Source of the DNA: CBDEGR01 sp965237895
GTDB lineage: Bacteria; Acidobacteriota; Terriglobia; UBA7540; JAPUME01
Assembly: GCA_965237895.1 (NCBI GenBank)
Contig: CBDEGR010000002.1
Location: forward strand, 868,001 to 932,000
Reading direction: 5' to 3'
DNA length: 64,000 nucleotides
The translations under genes were made by a program, and so were the position numbers. Each line of letters starts with the position of its first letter. The first letter of the stretch is position 1. The notes below the pieces were generated by a model. That model had not been told where the DNA came from, did not search any database, and saw only the letters and a program-made list of their open reading frames with translations. This document shows, piece by piece, positions 26,630-36,800 of the stretch.

Positions 26630-26775
26630 CGCGCTAGAGGAAACCGGCAAACGAAATAGCGAGTATGGGCGACGAAAAGGGTCCTCCGGACGAGCGGGGA
26701 TCGATCCGGTGGAGCGTACATTTCTTCAAACGAATTGTGATCCGTTTTGCCTCCCCCGGAGCTGAGGTCCCGCAC

Positions 26776-27378
26776 ATGAATCTGCCTCTTTTTTTAACTT
26801 CCTTTCGATTTCTTCTGGCTCTCCTGTTGGCAGTGCTGTTGTTGGCCGAGAGGCCGGGAACGGATTTTGGGGCGCTGGGGGTTCTCTGGGTCGCAGCGGG
26901 GACTGACCTGCTGGACGGCTTTCTGGCGCGGAGACAAGGGCAGACGAGCGTGCTGGGTACGCTGCTGGACCCCATTGCCGATAAGCTGCTGACTTCGGCG
27001 GCGTTCGTGGCTCTGATGGCTCTCGAATGGGTTCCTGTCTGGATGGTCGCGATCATCCTGGGGCGGGAGTATGCCGTCTCCGGCCTGAGGAGCTTGGCGG
27101 CGACTGAAGGCTACACGGTGGGGGCTTCGGACCTGGGTAAAGCGAAGATGGCCTCCCAGGTTGCCTGCATTTCATTCCTCATATTGGGCGCTCGACTGCC
27201 GGTTTTCCGTCCCCTGGGTCAGGTTCTGCTCTGGTTGGTGGTAATTCTGACTCTGATTTCCGCTTTCCAGTACTTCCAAGGGCTTAATTCAGGCATGGTG
27301 TTGCGGATTTTACCGCGACGCCTTCGACGGCCCCTGTTTTTGCGTCGGGGCCGCAAGGAAGATGGTTCCACTCGGTGA
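26776..27378 (+). CDS. pgsA: CDP-diacylglycerol--glycerol-3-phosphate 3-phosphatidyltransferase
   Basis: Makes phosphatidylglycerophosphate at the inner membrane. From ATG 26776 the protein is 200 residues and begins MNLPLFLTSFRFLLALLL, a standard PgsA start; an in-frame ATG at 26665 adds 37 polar residues. The CDP-alcohol phosphotransferase motif is complete in TDLLDGFLARRQGQTSVLGT and LLDPIADK (D-x2-DG-x2-AR-x8-G-x3-D-x3-D). Four or more membrane helices follow. GAGG lies eight bases before ATG 26776. The end overlaps the next gene by 17 bases. Confidence 0.92.
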   Translation: MNLPLFLTSFRFLLALLLAVLLLAERPGTDFGALGVLWVAAGTDLLDGFLARRQGQTSVLGTLLDPIADKLLTSAAFVALMALEWVPVWMVAIILGREYAVSGLRSLAATEGYTVGASDLGKAKMASQVACISFLILGARLPVFRPLGQVLLWLVVILTLISAFQYFQGLNSGMVLRILPRRLRRPLFLRRGRKEDGSTR

Positions 27379-27950
27379 GAATGAGCGACGGCACTTGCTG
27401 GGAGTCGCCCGACGAATGATCGAAGGGGCGATGGCGGGGCCCTGGAAGCCCGGTGAGGCGGCTGAGAAGGAACCACAACCTTCTAGGCGGGCAAGCAGAC
27501 GGGCAATTAGATCGTCAAGCAGTCTGGGGCGTGTTCGTCACCCGTTCCCGAGGGAAGGAGTTGCGGGGTTGCATCGGGAATATCGAAACCGATGCTCCGC
27601 TGGAGCAGACCGTGGCCGAATGCGCCGTGGCGGCGGCCCGTGATCATCGGTTTTCCCCTGTAACCGCCGACGAATTGAGCGAAATCAACATAGAAATTTC
27701 CCTGCTTTCCTCTCCGGTTGAACTCCCTCTCGAAAAAATAGAGGAGAAAATCGAAATCGGCCGGCACGGGCTCCTGGTAACGCAGGGTACCAGACGAGGT
27801 CTCTTGCTGCCACAGGTGGCCAGGCGCCGCGGCTGGGACGCTTTCCGGTTCCTTGAGCAGGCCTGCGTGAGGGCCGGGCTGGATCAAGGGGCCTGGCAGC
27901 GCGGGGCCAAGGTGGCTGCCTTTCTGGCGGGTGTGTTCAAGGGGCGGTAA
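27362..27950 (+). pseudogene. AMMECR1-domain protein (AmmeMemoRadiSam protein A), frameshifted
   Basis: The N-terminal helix typical of this family (ENERRHLLGVARRMIEGAM) is encoded from ATG 27362 in one frame. The rest (AVWGVFVTRSRGKELRGCIG, then FSPVTADELSEINIEISLLS and GLLLPQVARRRGWDAFRFLE) is in another frame from about 27460 to TAA 27950. The core RGCIG motif and the C-terminal half are intact, so the protein may work if a base was lost in assembly. A GTG at 27453 could also start a truncated product lacking the first helix. The family is linked to an uncharacterised MEMO/radical-SAM system; those partners are not in the window. Confidence 0.65.
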
Positions 27951-28008
27951 GGGAGGAGGAAAGCCTTCGGGCTGGACCTTCCCGCCTCCTGGAGGTCGCG
28001 GAGGTTCT

Positions 28009-28911
28009 TTAATCGACCACTTCGATCAGCGCACCGGGATAGACTTCCCGTGTGGAGTAGGTGATCAAGGCCGTGGAGGACCGCTCCTGAGCATTCAGGA
28101 TCAGGAGTTCGCCGATGTTCTTGCGCGGGTAACGGGTGGACCGATAGCGGCGAAGCCCGCTCTGCCCCTTGACCACGAAAATGGTGAAGGTATCGCCCGG
28201 GCCGACCGCGCTTCTGCGGCCCACATTGATATACACGATGCTTCCCTGAGCGGCGGTACCTCTTTGATTTTGGAACAAGGTTATTCTTCCCGTGACCTTT
28301 TCGGTCGAAGGACTGAACGTTTCGGTTTTCCGCGTGAAGCGAACCGGGGGATGAGTGCGGGTGGAAAAGGGAATGACCTGGTCACCGATTTCAATGGGTT
28401 TGCAGTTAGCGAGAATTTCCGCCGCGACGGTCCTGCGAAAAATCTTGATAACCCGGATGCGGGTAACGTCCCGGTGAAATGTTCCAAGCCCCTTGACATC
28501 CCAGGTTTGACCCGGATACCAACTGCGGCGGCGGCCCATGCCTCGACGAATGACGTGATAGAGTTCTCTCTCCTTGATACCGTTCCTTCTTCGAGGGCGG
28601 AGGTAAATGATGTTCCCCTGGCTGAACTGGCGAACCAAGGAGCGCATATCGTCGTCCGTGCCGCCGATGACGCGCCCCGAGTTGCGAACCCGTCTTCGGG
28701 TGGTGAATCCGGAGCAGTACGTTTCGAAGTCCCAGGCGGAAACTACCGAAGTGTCCTCTTCCGGCTCGGATTCTATGATAATCCTGGCTCGGGTGGGCTC
28801 TTGCCCGTAGCTTGGGACGGCAAGGACTCCCAAGGTCCCAAAAGGCACCAAAGCAACGACCGGCAGTGCGGGGACCCATCCGTCTAATCTTGATAAATTA
28901 CTGATCCGCAT
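28009..28911 (-). CDS. Exported protein of unknown function
   Basis: 300 residues with a signal peptide (VPALPVVALVPFGTLGVLA, ending near SYGQEP). The mature part is basic and beta-rich, with no catalytic motif that I know. Its last third (SIVYINVGRRSAVGPGDTFT, then IGELLILNAQERSSTALITY and PGALIEVV) resembles the small barrel domain repeated in bacterial outer-membrane-associated proteins and FlgT C-terminal-like folds, where a role in envelope association is likely. It is convergent with the AMMECR1 gene. I cannot assign a function. Confidence 0.65.
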   Translation of the reverse strand: MRISNLSRLDGWVPALPVVALVPFGTLGVLAVPSYGQEPTRARIIIESEPEEDTSVVSAWDFETYCSGFTTRRRVRNSGRVIGGTDDDMRSLVRQFSQGNIIYLRPRRRNGIKERELYHVIRRGMGRRRSWYPGQTWDVKGLGTFHRDVTRIRVIKIFRRTVAAEILANCKPIEIGDQVIPFSTRTHPPVRFTRKTETFSPSTEKVTGRITLFQNQRGTAAQGSIVYINVGRRSAVGPGDTFTIFVVKGQSGLRRYRSTRYPRKNIGELLILNAQERSSTALITYSTREVYPGALIEVVD

Positions 28912-29059
28912 AGGCTTCCTCCACTGGGGCTGCTTTTTGCTGTCTCCTCCGCCCCTGGAGTGGAGGGAACAGGGTTCGGAAAGTCAACGTGGTTGCCGCC
29001 CGCCCGGCTCCTCTCCGCTTGCCGGCCGTTGGAGTTCAAACTCGATGAAGACCTTTGGC

Positions 29060-29088
29060 TTGACGGTCTGCACTGTTTCCAATACATT
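29060..29088 (+). promoter_or_regulatory. Possible promoter for the isomerase-like gene
   Basis: TTGACG (29060-29065), a 17-base spacer and TACATT (29083-29088), about 150 bases before ATG 29238, in the otherwise gene-free interval 28912-29237. The -10 match is moderate. I see nothing else in this interval. Confidence 0.4.
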
Positions 29089-29237
29089 TCCTTCGGCTGA
29101 AAGAGTAAGAAAGTTAATAGAATAAACGAATTAACCTCGCTTTCCGGAGAGGGGATTATCTCTCACTCTCGTTCTCTCAAAAACGGATAGGGGGCGGGCG
29201 AGGGGTCTCACACGCTTTTTAAGGATATTGAAATAAT

Positions 29238-30059
29238 ATGGACTTTGGACTTTCCACACACCTGTTCGTCGGCAAGAAATTGACTCCTGCGATGCTGGAT
29301 AAGATCGCGGATGCGGGCTTTCCGATGATCGAAATTTTTGCCCAGCGGCAACACTTTGATTACATGGATTCCGTGCAGGTGGGAGAACTCTCCAGTTGGT
29401 TTCAAGATCACCCGATGCGGGTCCGCTCCTTGCACGCGCCGCTCTATCGAGGATTCCATTGGGGAAAGGACGGCAGTCTCCCCATTTCGTTGGCTTATTC
29501 GGAAAAGCGGCGGCGGATTGAATCAACCGACGAAATCCGCCGGGCCGTTGAGGCGGCCGAGAAGATTCCCTTTGAATATCTTGTCGTGCATATGGGCCTG
29601 CCGGATGAGAGTTACTCTCTTCGAAAATTTGACGATGTCTTCTCCTCGCTCGAACATCTGCGGGTCTTCGCCGGGCAGTTGGGCGTGAAGATTTTGATCG
29701 AGAACATTCCGAATGAACTATCCTTGCCGCAACGTCTTGTGGCGTTTCTCCGGTATACGAAGGTGACGGACGTGGGCCTCTGCTTCGATACCGGCCACGC
29801 CCATATGATGGGGGATGTGGCGGAAGCGTTGGAAACCATGAAGGAGCATATCGTCTCCACGCACGTTCACGACAATGAGGGAGAAAAGGACGAGCATCTC
29901 TACCCCTTCGAAGGTGGCATCGACTGGCGGCCCGTGGTTCCACAATTTCACGCCGCCCGCGGCCGGTTTCCCGTCGTCTTTGAGTTGCGCGACTACGGCG
30001 AAAAGGACCCGTTCGAGAAGTTGAAGAAAGTGATGGAGAATTTTAGGACTCTACAGTAA
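29238..30059 (+). CDS. Sugar phosphate isomerase/epimerase family TIM-barrel protein
   Basis: 273 residues of the AP endonuclease 2 / xylose isomerase-like TIM-barrel superfamily. Metal-ligand positions can be picked out: Glu in VKILIENIPNELSL, Asp-His in GLCFDTGHAHMMGD, His in STHVHDNEGEKDEH and Glu in VVFELRDYG. The start region MDFGLSTHLFVGKKL is typical. The superfamily acts on sugars or inositols, or as AP endonucleases; the sequence fits the small-molecule branch, but no substrate can be named. It is followed 51 bases later by asnS. Confidence 0.8.
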   Translation: MDFGLSTHLFVGKKLTPAMLDKIADAGFPMIEIFAQRQHFDYMDSVQVGELSSWFQDHPMRVRSLHAPLYRGFHWGKDGSLPISLAYSEKRRRIESTDEIRRAVEAAEKIPFEYLVVHMGLPDESYSLRKFDDVFSSLEHLRVFAGQLGVKILIENIPNELSLPQRLVAFLRYTKVTDVGLCFDTGHAHMMGDVAEALETMKEHIVSTHVHDNEGEKDEHLYPFEGGIDWRPVVPQFHAARGRFPVVFELRDYGEKDPFEKLKKVMENFRTLQ

Positions 30060-30110
30060 ACGTGGTAGGAGTGAGCAAGCGGGAGGGAATTGGGCCTCGC
30101 GGGGAACATC

Positions 30111-31415
30111 ATGCCACCCATTGTTGAGATTCGAAATGTGAACCGGCATGTCGGAGAGCCGGTCCGCATCCGCGGTTGGCTCTACAATCTCCGCCGCAGC
30201 GGCAAGCTGCTTTTTCCTTTGATCCGCGACGGCAGCGGCATGATGCAAGGGACCGTGGTCAAAAGCGAGGTAGCCCCGGAAGTGTTCGACGCCGTGCGCT
30301 CGCTAACGCAGGAGTCTTCCTTTGAGGCGACGGGAATCGTCCGCGAAGAGCCGCGCGCGCCCGGCGGTTTTGAAATGGAGATCTCCGACGTCAAAATTTT
30401 CCAGCTTCTCCCCGACGCGGACCCCTATCCGATCACACCGAAGGAACACGGCATCGAGTTTCTGATGGACCGCCGCCACCTCTGGCTCCGCTCTTCGCGC
30501 CAGTGGTCGATTCTGCGTGTCCGGCATGAGGTCATCCGCGCCTGCCGCGACTTCTTCGACGACAGCGGATTTACTCTTGTTGACACGCCCATCCTCACAC
30601 CCACTGCCTGCGAGGGGACCACGACCCTATTTGAGGTGGACTATTTTGAGGAGAAAGCGTATCTGGCGCAGACCGGCCAGCTCTATAACGAAGCCGCCGC
30701 CGCCGCCGTCGGCAAGACCTACTGCTTCGGCCCTACCTTCCGCGCCGAAAAATCGAAGACGCGGCGCCACCTGACCGAATTCTGGATGATCGAGCCGGAA
30801 GTGGCCTTTGCTCAACTCGACGACGTGATGGACCTGGCCGAAGGCCTTGTGACATTCGTTGTCCGAAGGGTATTGGCGCGGCGCAAGGACGAGCTTGCGA
30901 AGCTCGAGCGCGACGTGAGCAAGCTGGAGGCCGTCGTGCCGCCGTTTCCGCGCATCAGCTATGACGAAGCGCTGGAGATTCTTCGCGAAAAAGAGAATCC
31001 GGTTGAATGGGGGAACGATTTCGGCGGAACTGATGAGACGGTTTTATCGAAAGCTTTTGACAAACCCGTCCTGGTCCACCGCTACCCGGCGAAGATCAAG
31101 GCCTTCTACATGCAGCCGGACTCCGAGAAACCGGACCGCGCTCTCTGCGTCGATATGCTGGCGCCGGAAGGTTACGGGGAGATCATTGGCGGCAGCGAGC
31201 GCATCTGGGACCCGGACCTCTTGCGTCGGAAACTCGAAGAGCATCAACTGCCGCTGGAAACCTTCCAGTGGTACATGGACCTGCGCAAGTACGGCACCTG
31301 TCCGCACGGCGGCTTCGGCATGGGCATTGAGCGCGTGGTCGGCTGGATTTGCGGACTCGACCATGTGCGGGAGACGATTCCTTTCCCCCGCATGCTCCAT
31401 CGTTTGTATCCTTAA
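30111..31415 (+). CDS. asnS: Asparaginyl-tRNA synthetase
   Basis: Class II synthetase charging tRNA(Asn). 434 residues from ATG 30111; the frame also opens at TTG 30090. The anticodon-binding OB domain comes first (VRIRGWLYNLRRSGKLLFPL). Class II motif 2 is FGPTFRAEKSKTRRHLTEFW and motif 3 is GGFGMGIERVVGWICGLDHV. AsnS rather than AspS is supported by the overall length and the absence of the large GAD insertion. ARRKDELAKLERDVSKLEAV is the expected helical linker. Confidence 0.93.
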   Translation: MPPIVEIRNVNRHVGEPVRIRGWLYNLRRSGKLLFPLIRDGSGMMQGTVVKSEVAPEVFDAVRSLTQESSFEATGIVREEPRAPGGFEMEISDVKIFQLLPDADPYPITPKEHGIEFLMDRRHLWLRSSRQWSILRVRHEVIRACRDFFDDSGFTLVDTPILTPTACEGTTTLFEVDYFEEKAYLAQTGQLYNEAAAAAVGKTYCFGPTFRAEKSKTRRHLTEFWMIEPEVAFAQLDDVMDLAEGLVTFVVRRVLARRKDELAKLERDVSKLEAVVPPFPRISYDEALEILREKENPVEWGNDFGGTDETVLSKAFDKPVLVHRYPAKIKAFYMQPDSEKPDRALCVDMLAPEGYGEIIGGSERIWDPDLLRRKLEEHQLPLETFQWYMDLRKYGTCPHGGFGMGIERVVGWICGLDHVRETIPFPRMLHRLYP

Positions 31416-31506
31416 AAAGCGAAATCTACGCCTGTCGTAATTCCTCCTTGACTTCACTGCCGCTTTAGGGAAATCTAAGCGCTTCCCGGCTCTGCGTAAA
31501 AAAACA

Positions 31507-32088
31507 GTGCCATGTCCTAATCAAGACGGTGAGGTCGTCTTGCACTCTTTTGTTCCGGCTGTCACGTTTACACTTCTTGATTGGTTCTGGACGTTCGCCT
31601 TCCTGGCTTTGCTGGTCGGCTACGGGGTGCTCTTCTATCGGCTCGGGAAACGCTCGGAGGCTGACTTCTTCCTGGCCGGCCGTAGGCTGCTCTGGTGGCT
31701 CCCGGCCAGCTCCGTCTATGCCACGCACACCGCCCCACCGACACCCCCCTGTGGGTCAGCGGAGTGATCTATCAACACGGCCTGCGAGGCCTCTGGTACA
31801 CGTTCTTCGCCGCTTGGTGCGCGGTCAGCGCTTTCATCTCCACACGTATTTTCCACCGCTCGCTGGCCTTCTCCCATGCTGAGTGGCAAAGCCAACGGTT
31901 CGGCGGGCTGGGCGGCGAGCTGATGCGCGGCTGGGTTGTCGGCTGGCAGGTCTTCATGAACATGTTCATTGCCGGATGGGTCGGCATTGCCATGGGCAAG
32001 GTCTGCGAGTATCTGTTCGACTGGCCGGTCTGGTGGGGCATGGTGATTTTTTCGAGCGTGTGCGTCATCTACACGCTGGCGGCTTGGG
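31507..32088 (+). pseudogene. Sodium:solute symporter, N-terminal fragment with frameshift
   Basis: Two frames encode the first three membrane helices of an SSS-family transporter: LLDWFWTFAFLALLVGYGVL and ADFFLAGRRLLWWLPASSVY, then after a shift near 31735 in a CACCC-rich run, DTPLWVSGVIYQHGLRGLWY and later helices to SSVCVIYTLAAW. The family runs to 500 or more residues; this one is cut after about 190 and joined in frame to an SDR tail. The junction near 32088 also marks the edge of the accessory half. Confidence 0.8.
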
Positions 32089-32306
32089 CAGGCCCGCACG
32101 GTGTTCGGGTGAACGCTATATCCCCCGGAGGGTTTAGAAGCCGTGAGCACAAAGAGCCATTCCTTACACAATACTGCCGGCGCGTCTTGCTGGAACGTAT
32201 GGCTGAACATGACGACATCAAGGGGGTGGTGGTATTTCTGGCTTCGGAAGCATCTCGCTACCTCACCGGTCAAAACATCATTGTTGACGGAGGATATAGC
32301 TGTTGA
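32089..32306 (+). pseudogene. Short-chain dehydrogenase, C-terminal fragment
   Basis: About 72 residues matching the end of a classical SDR: GVRVNAISPGG, then IKGVVVFLASEASRYLTGQN and IIVDGGYSC. The Rossmann loop and the catalytic Ser-Tyr-Lys are absent because the 5' two-thirds are missing; the frame is continuous with the symporter fragment. The tail is like SDRs found with Gfo/Idh enzymes in nonulosonic-acid or sugar clusters (PtmA-like), and a Gfo/Idh gene follows directly with overlapping TTGA. Confidence 0.8.
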
Positions 32307-33292
32307 AAGGGGAGAAATTAAGCATTGGCGTTTGTGGCATTGGATCGATCGGGTCTCGGCATGCACGATTACTTTCCAAAAGACCCGACGTGAATCTGTA
32401 TCTTTGTGACCCAGTAGCTTCACATCTGCAGTCGGTGAAAGATCTAGCCAATCTTTCCGGCACAACCGACACTTTTGAGAAGATGCTCGACTGGGAACTA
32501 GATGGGATTGTGATTGCCACACCTGAGCATTTGCATGTACCACAAGGAATTGCGGCCTGTCGACAGGGTATTGCGGTCTTGCTAGAAAAGCCCATTGCTG
32601 AAACTGTTGAACAAGCCAAGATGCTCTTGGAGACGGTTCGGGAAACGGGCGTGAAAGTTCTGGTGGGTTATATCTTGCGGTACGCAGAGTGCTTCCTGTT
32701 GGCGAAGAGCCTGATGGAGCAAGGATTGATAGGCACTCCTGTTTCGTTTCAGATTATGTTGGGAGCCTATGAGACACTTATGCTGGCAAAGAATCGGTTT
32801 TCGCCCTCCGACCGCGATAAATTGTTTGGCGATTTTAGTCACGAATGGGACTATCTTCATTGGTTCTTGGGACCGGTCCGCAACGTGGTGGCTACAAGCC
32901 ATCAATCGGGTAACTTGGAACTGGTTCAGAGGCCGAATGTAGTTGACGCAATCCTTGAGTTGGAAAGTGGAGTGACAGGAACGGCGCATCTGGACTATGT
33001 GCAATTACCGGGTATGCGCCGATTTACCATTATCGGAGACCGAGGGACACTTGAGACTTATGCACAACAGTGCCTCGTGACCACGAGGCTGCACGGTGAA
33101 GAATTTTCCCGGAGTTACCATCGCATTGAACACCGGGATGCCATGATGGATCGGCAACTGGAGCATTTCACTCGGGTCATTCGTGGTGTCGAAGAACAGC
33201 TTGTAACCGTCGAAGATGGAATTAAGGCGGTAGGTGTTGCCGAAGCCCTGATCTTGTCATGTCAGACCCGCAATTGGCAAACCGTGAGTTAA
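32303..33292 (+). CDS. Gfo/Idh/MocA-family oxidoreductase
   Basis: 329 residues. Rossmann motif GVCGIGSIGSRHARLLSKRP, EKP motif in VLLEKPIAETVEQAKML, and the substrate-side His region in FSHEWDYLHWFLGPV. The TTG start at 32303 overlaps the stop of the SDR remnant, which suggests that the two were once an operon. It is visibly less GC-rich than the first 32 kb, as expected for acquired DNA. It acts on a sugar or nucleotide-sugar with NAD(P); the substrate is unknown. Confidence 0.83.
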   Translation: MKGEKLSIGVCGIGSIGSRHARLLSKRPDVNLYLCDPVASHLQSVKDLANLSGTTDTFEKMLDWELDGIVIATPEHLHVPQGIAACRQGIAVLLEKPIAETVEQAKMLLETVRETGVKVLVGYILRYAECFLLAKSLMEQGLIGTPVSFQIMLGAYETLMLAKNRFSPSDRDKLFGDFSHEWDYLHWFLGPVRNVVATSHQSGNLELVQRPNVVDAILELESGVTGTAHLDYVQLPGMRRFTIIGDRGTLETYAQQCLVTTRLHGEEFSRSYHRIEHRDAMMDRQLEHFTRVIRGVEEQLVTVEDGIKAVGVAEALILSCQTRNWQTVS

Positions 33293-33690
33293 AAGGTTGA
33301 GCGGTTCATCTTGGGCCATTGCTCGTCGGCTCGGGTTTCGCTAGAGGTAAAAGACAAGTACATTTGGAACGGGGGTACGGAATGACCACCATTTCTCCCC
33401 TCCGAAGGCTGCTGCGGGGTGTCACAGCCGAGTCAAATTGAATGCGGCGGCGGCCAGGGCCATGTCCAGCACCGGTAAGGGTCGGCAACGTGGCCCCGGC
33501 TGATTTCCACTTTAGGCGCGGCGGAACTGCGTTGGCTCGTGCTTAGATACAGCTTGAATCGAATCTTGCTCTACTACCATTGAGTTTTCCATTTCAGTTA
33601 TCCGAAGCGGATAAATATAAGGGGAGGATGGAAGGGGAGCCTCGCCTCTCTTCCTACATCAGCCCCCCTGGCCAGACTCTTTACTCAATC
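33293..33690 (+). other. Gene-free interval with a possible transposase tail
   Basis: No convincing gene. On the minus strand near 33435-33500 a short frame ends in VLDMALAAAAFNLTRL and a stop, which looks like the last helix of an IS transposase, but it is too short to assign. The rest, up to the PSD1 promoter, shows no feature. Confidence 0.3.
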
Positions 33691-33710
33691 TGGGGTCTTT
33701 ACAAAAAGAA

Positions 33711-33740
33711 ACCTCATTAACAGTGTGGGGGATGTATAAT
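33711..33740 (+). promoter_or_regulatory. Promoter of the first PSD1/DUF1501 pair, shared with the second pair
   Basis: TATAAT at 33735-33740 follows CATTAACAGTGTGGGGGATG. The second pair has CATTGACAGTGTGTAGGATG before TATATT at 46317-46322, the same order and spacing. Similarity continues about 20 bases further upstream (GGGTCTT, then AAGAAA). The leader to GTG 33868 is about 120 bases. Confidence 0.65.
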
Positions 33741-33867
33741 AATGAACTAAAGCTAGGCTGCAATCCGGGATTTGCATATTTTGCATATAAACACACGGAA
33801 GTTACGTCCTATGCCTGGGCAAGCGTTAACGCAAGAGCTTCCCTAAATGTAGCGTGGAGGGATTGAT

Positions 33868-36800
33868 GTGAAGCGTCGAGTTCTTTTCTGTTTGTTCGTA
33901 ACCAGTCTTATCGCAATTTGGTCGGTTCTACGGAACCCAACGGCTGCCGCACAGACTGAGCCGCTCCCGAAACAAGTGGAATTCAGCCGCGACATCCGTC
34001 CCATCCTTTCCGACAATTGCTTCTCCTGCCATGGGCCGGACGAAAAGCAACGACAAGTAGACCTGCGGTTTGACACCAAAGAGGGCATCTTCGCAGACCG
34101 GGGCGGCTATCAAATCATCGTGCCTGGAGACAGCTCCCAGAGCAGGCTGTTCCAAAGGATCAGTGCCAAAGACGAATCCTTCCGCATGCCGCCGCCCTGG
34201 GTTGAGACGACCTTGACGCCGGAGAAAATCGAAATGATCCGCCAGTGGATCGACCAGGGTGCGAAATGGCAGACGCACTGGGCGTTCATCCCGCCCAAGC
34301 GCCCGCCGCTGCCAAAGGTTCAAGACGAGTCCTGGCCACGGAATGCGATCGACAACTTCATCCTCGCCCGTCTGGGGCGCGAGGGTCTGAAGCCATCGCC
34401 TGAGGCCGACAAGGCCACACTGCTCCGAAGGGTTACCTTGGATCTGACAGGCTTGCCGCCGACGGCGACCGAAGTGGACGCCTTCCTGGCTGACGATTCT
34501 CCCCATGCCTATAAGAAGAGGGTCGATCAGCTCTTGAAATCGCCTCACTACGGCGAGCGGATGGCCATGCAGTGGCTGGACCTGGCTCGTTATGCCGACA
34601 CCCACGGCTACCACCTCGACAGTCTTCGCGATATGTGGCACTGGCGCGACTGGGTCATCGACGCATTCAACCAGAATATGCCGTTCGATCAGTTCACGAT
34701 CGAGCAGCTCGCCGGTGATCTTTTGCCCAACCCAACGCTCCAACAGAAGATCGCTACCGGCTTCAACCGCAACCATATGATCAACTACGAAGGCGGTGCC
34801 ATCCCCGAAGAGTACCAGAACGAGTACGTGATCGATCGCCTCGACACGACCGCAACCGTCTGGATGGGGTTGACGATGAAGTGCGCCCGGTGTCACGACC
34901 ACAAGTACGACCCCATCCCACAGAAGGAATTCTACAAATTTTACGCCTTCTACAATACCATTCCCGAAAAGGGGCTGGATGGTAAAAGGGGGAACGCCCA
35001 ACCCGTTCTGCAGCTTCCTTCCGCCCAGCAGCAGCATCAGCTCGACCAGCTCAAGCGGAAGATTGCCGCCATAGAAGGGGCAATGCCGGAAAAAGAGGTC
35101 GCGACCTGGCAAGTTATTTGGAGGAAGACAGCTCTCTCCACCATGCCCCTCGCGCCCAAGAAAGGGCTGGTGGCCCATTATGAATTCGAGGGCCACCTCG
35201 CGGATACCTCCGGCCACTACCGACACGGCAGGACGCTGCGCGGCGAAGTGACCTATGATGAGGGTCAGGTCGGCACGGGCGCAGTTTTCGACCCCGAGGT
35301 GCACGTCGCTCTGGGAGTCCCCACCTTTGATCGAACCGATCCATTTTCGATAGCCTTCTGGATGATCTCGAGTGGGACTAGAGAGAAGGCCGTAATGCAG
35401 AAAGTGGACGACCCGGAAAGCCGTCGAGGATTCGAGCTGATCATGGATGAGCCCCAAATCATCGCCCCTCTACAAGACGGTTCTCACATGTTTTTCCGTC
35501 TCGTTCATCGCTGGCCTGACGACGCGATCGAGGTTAAGACGAAAGAACGATTGCATTCAAAATTGGCGAACCACATTACGGTCACTTATGACGGATCGGG
35601 CAAAGCTTGGGGCCTCAAGCTCTACGTTAACGGCGAGCAGCAGGACGTCGAGGTAACCCACGACAACCTTTCGGGCTCGATCCGAACTTCCGGACCGCTA
35701 CAAATTGGCAATAAGAAGATCGCAAGACCATTCTGGGGTCGGTTGGACGACCTGCGCATTTATGATCGCAAGTTGACGACTGCCGAAATCGAACAACTCG
35801 CCGTTCACGAGCCCATCCGAGCGATCCTGTCTTCCCCCAGCGAAGAGTGCGTCGAGATCATCCGGCGCTACGAAGAAAAGCGGCGTTCTAAGGATTTCGA
35901 CAATCTCAATGCTCAATACGATCAAAGGAAGGAAGCCAAGGAAGAAAGGGCTTGTCTGGCCAGGCAGGGGAGGCTCCGGAAGTATTACCTGACCCATGCC
36001 GCCCCGGAGAATTTTAGAAAGCTTCACGCCAACCTGAAGAATCTGCAATCACAAAAGAAGAAACTGGAAGACATAATCCCGACCACCATGGTTATGCAGG
36101 AGATGGATAAACCGCGAGAGACCTTCGTGCTGGGGCGTGGGGACTACCGCAATAAGGGCGAGAAGGTCACGCCGGGCGTTCCTGCCGTCTTGTCTCCGAT
36201 GCCACAAGGGGTACCTGCCAACCGGTTAGGTCTGGCTCAGTGGCTGGTCGATCCATCACATCCCTTGACTGCCCGGGTTGCGACCAATCGCCTCTGGCAG
36301 GTGTATTTTGGCTCGGGGCTTGTAAGGACGCCAGAGGATTTTGGCTCTCAGGGGGAGCCGCCCAGCCACCCGGAGTTGCTCGACTGGTTGGCGACCGAGT
36401 TGATCCGCATCGGTTGGGACATCAAGGCGATGCAGCGCCTGATTGTCACCTCGGCCACCTACCGACAGTCATCCCGTATAACGCCGGCGCTGCTGGAAAA
36501 AGACCCGCAGAACCGTCTTCTGGCGCGGGGACCACGGTTCCGGCTGCCTGCCGAGATGGTCCGGGACAACGCCTTCGCCATCAGCGGCTTGCTCAATACA
36601 AAGGTCGGTGGGCCCAGCGTCTATCCCTACCAACCCAAGGGCCTGTGGAAGGAAATGGCGTTGGGCAGATTTTTCTCCGGCCAGGAATACACCCCCGGCA
36701 GCGGGAAGGACCTGTACCGACGAAGTCTATACACAGTGTGGAAGCGGACCGTCCCACCGCCCGCGTTTGTCACCTTCGACGCACCAGACCGCGAAAAGTG

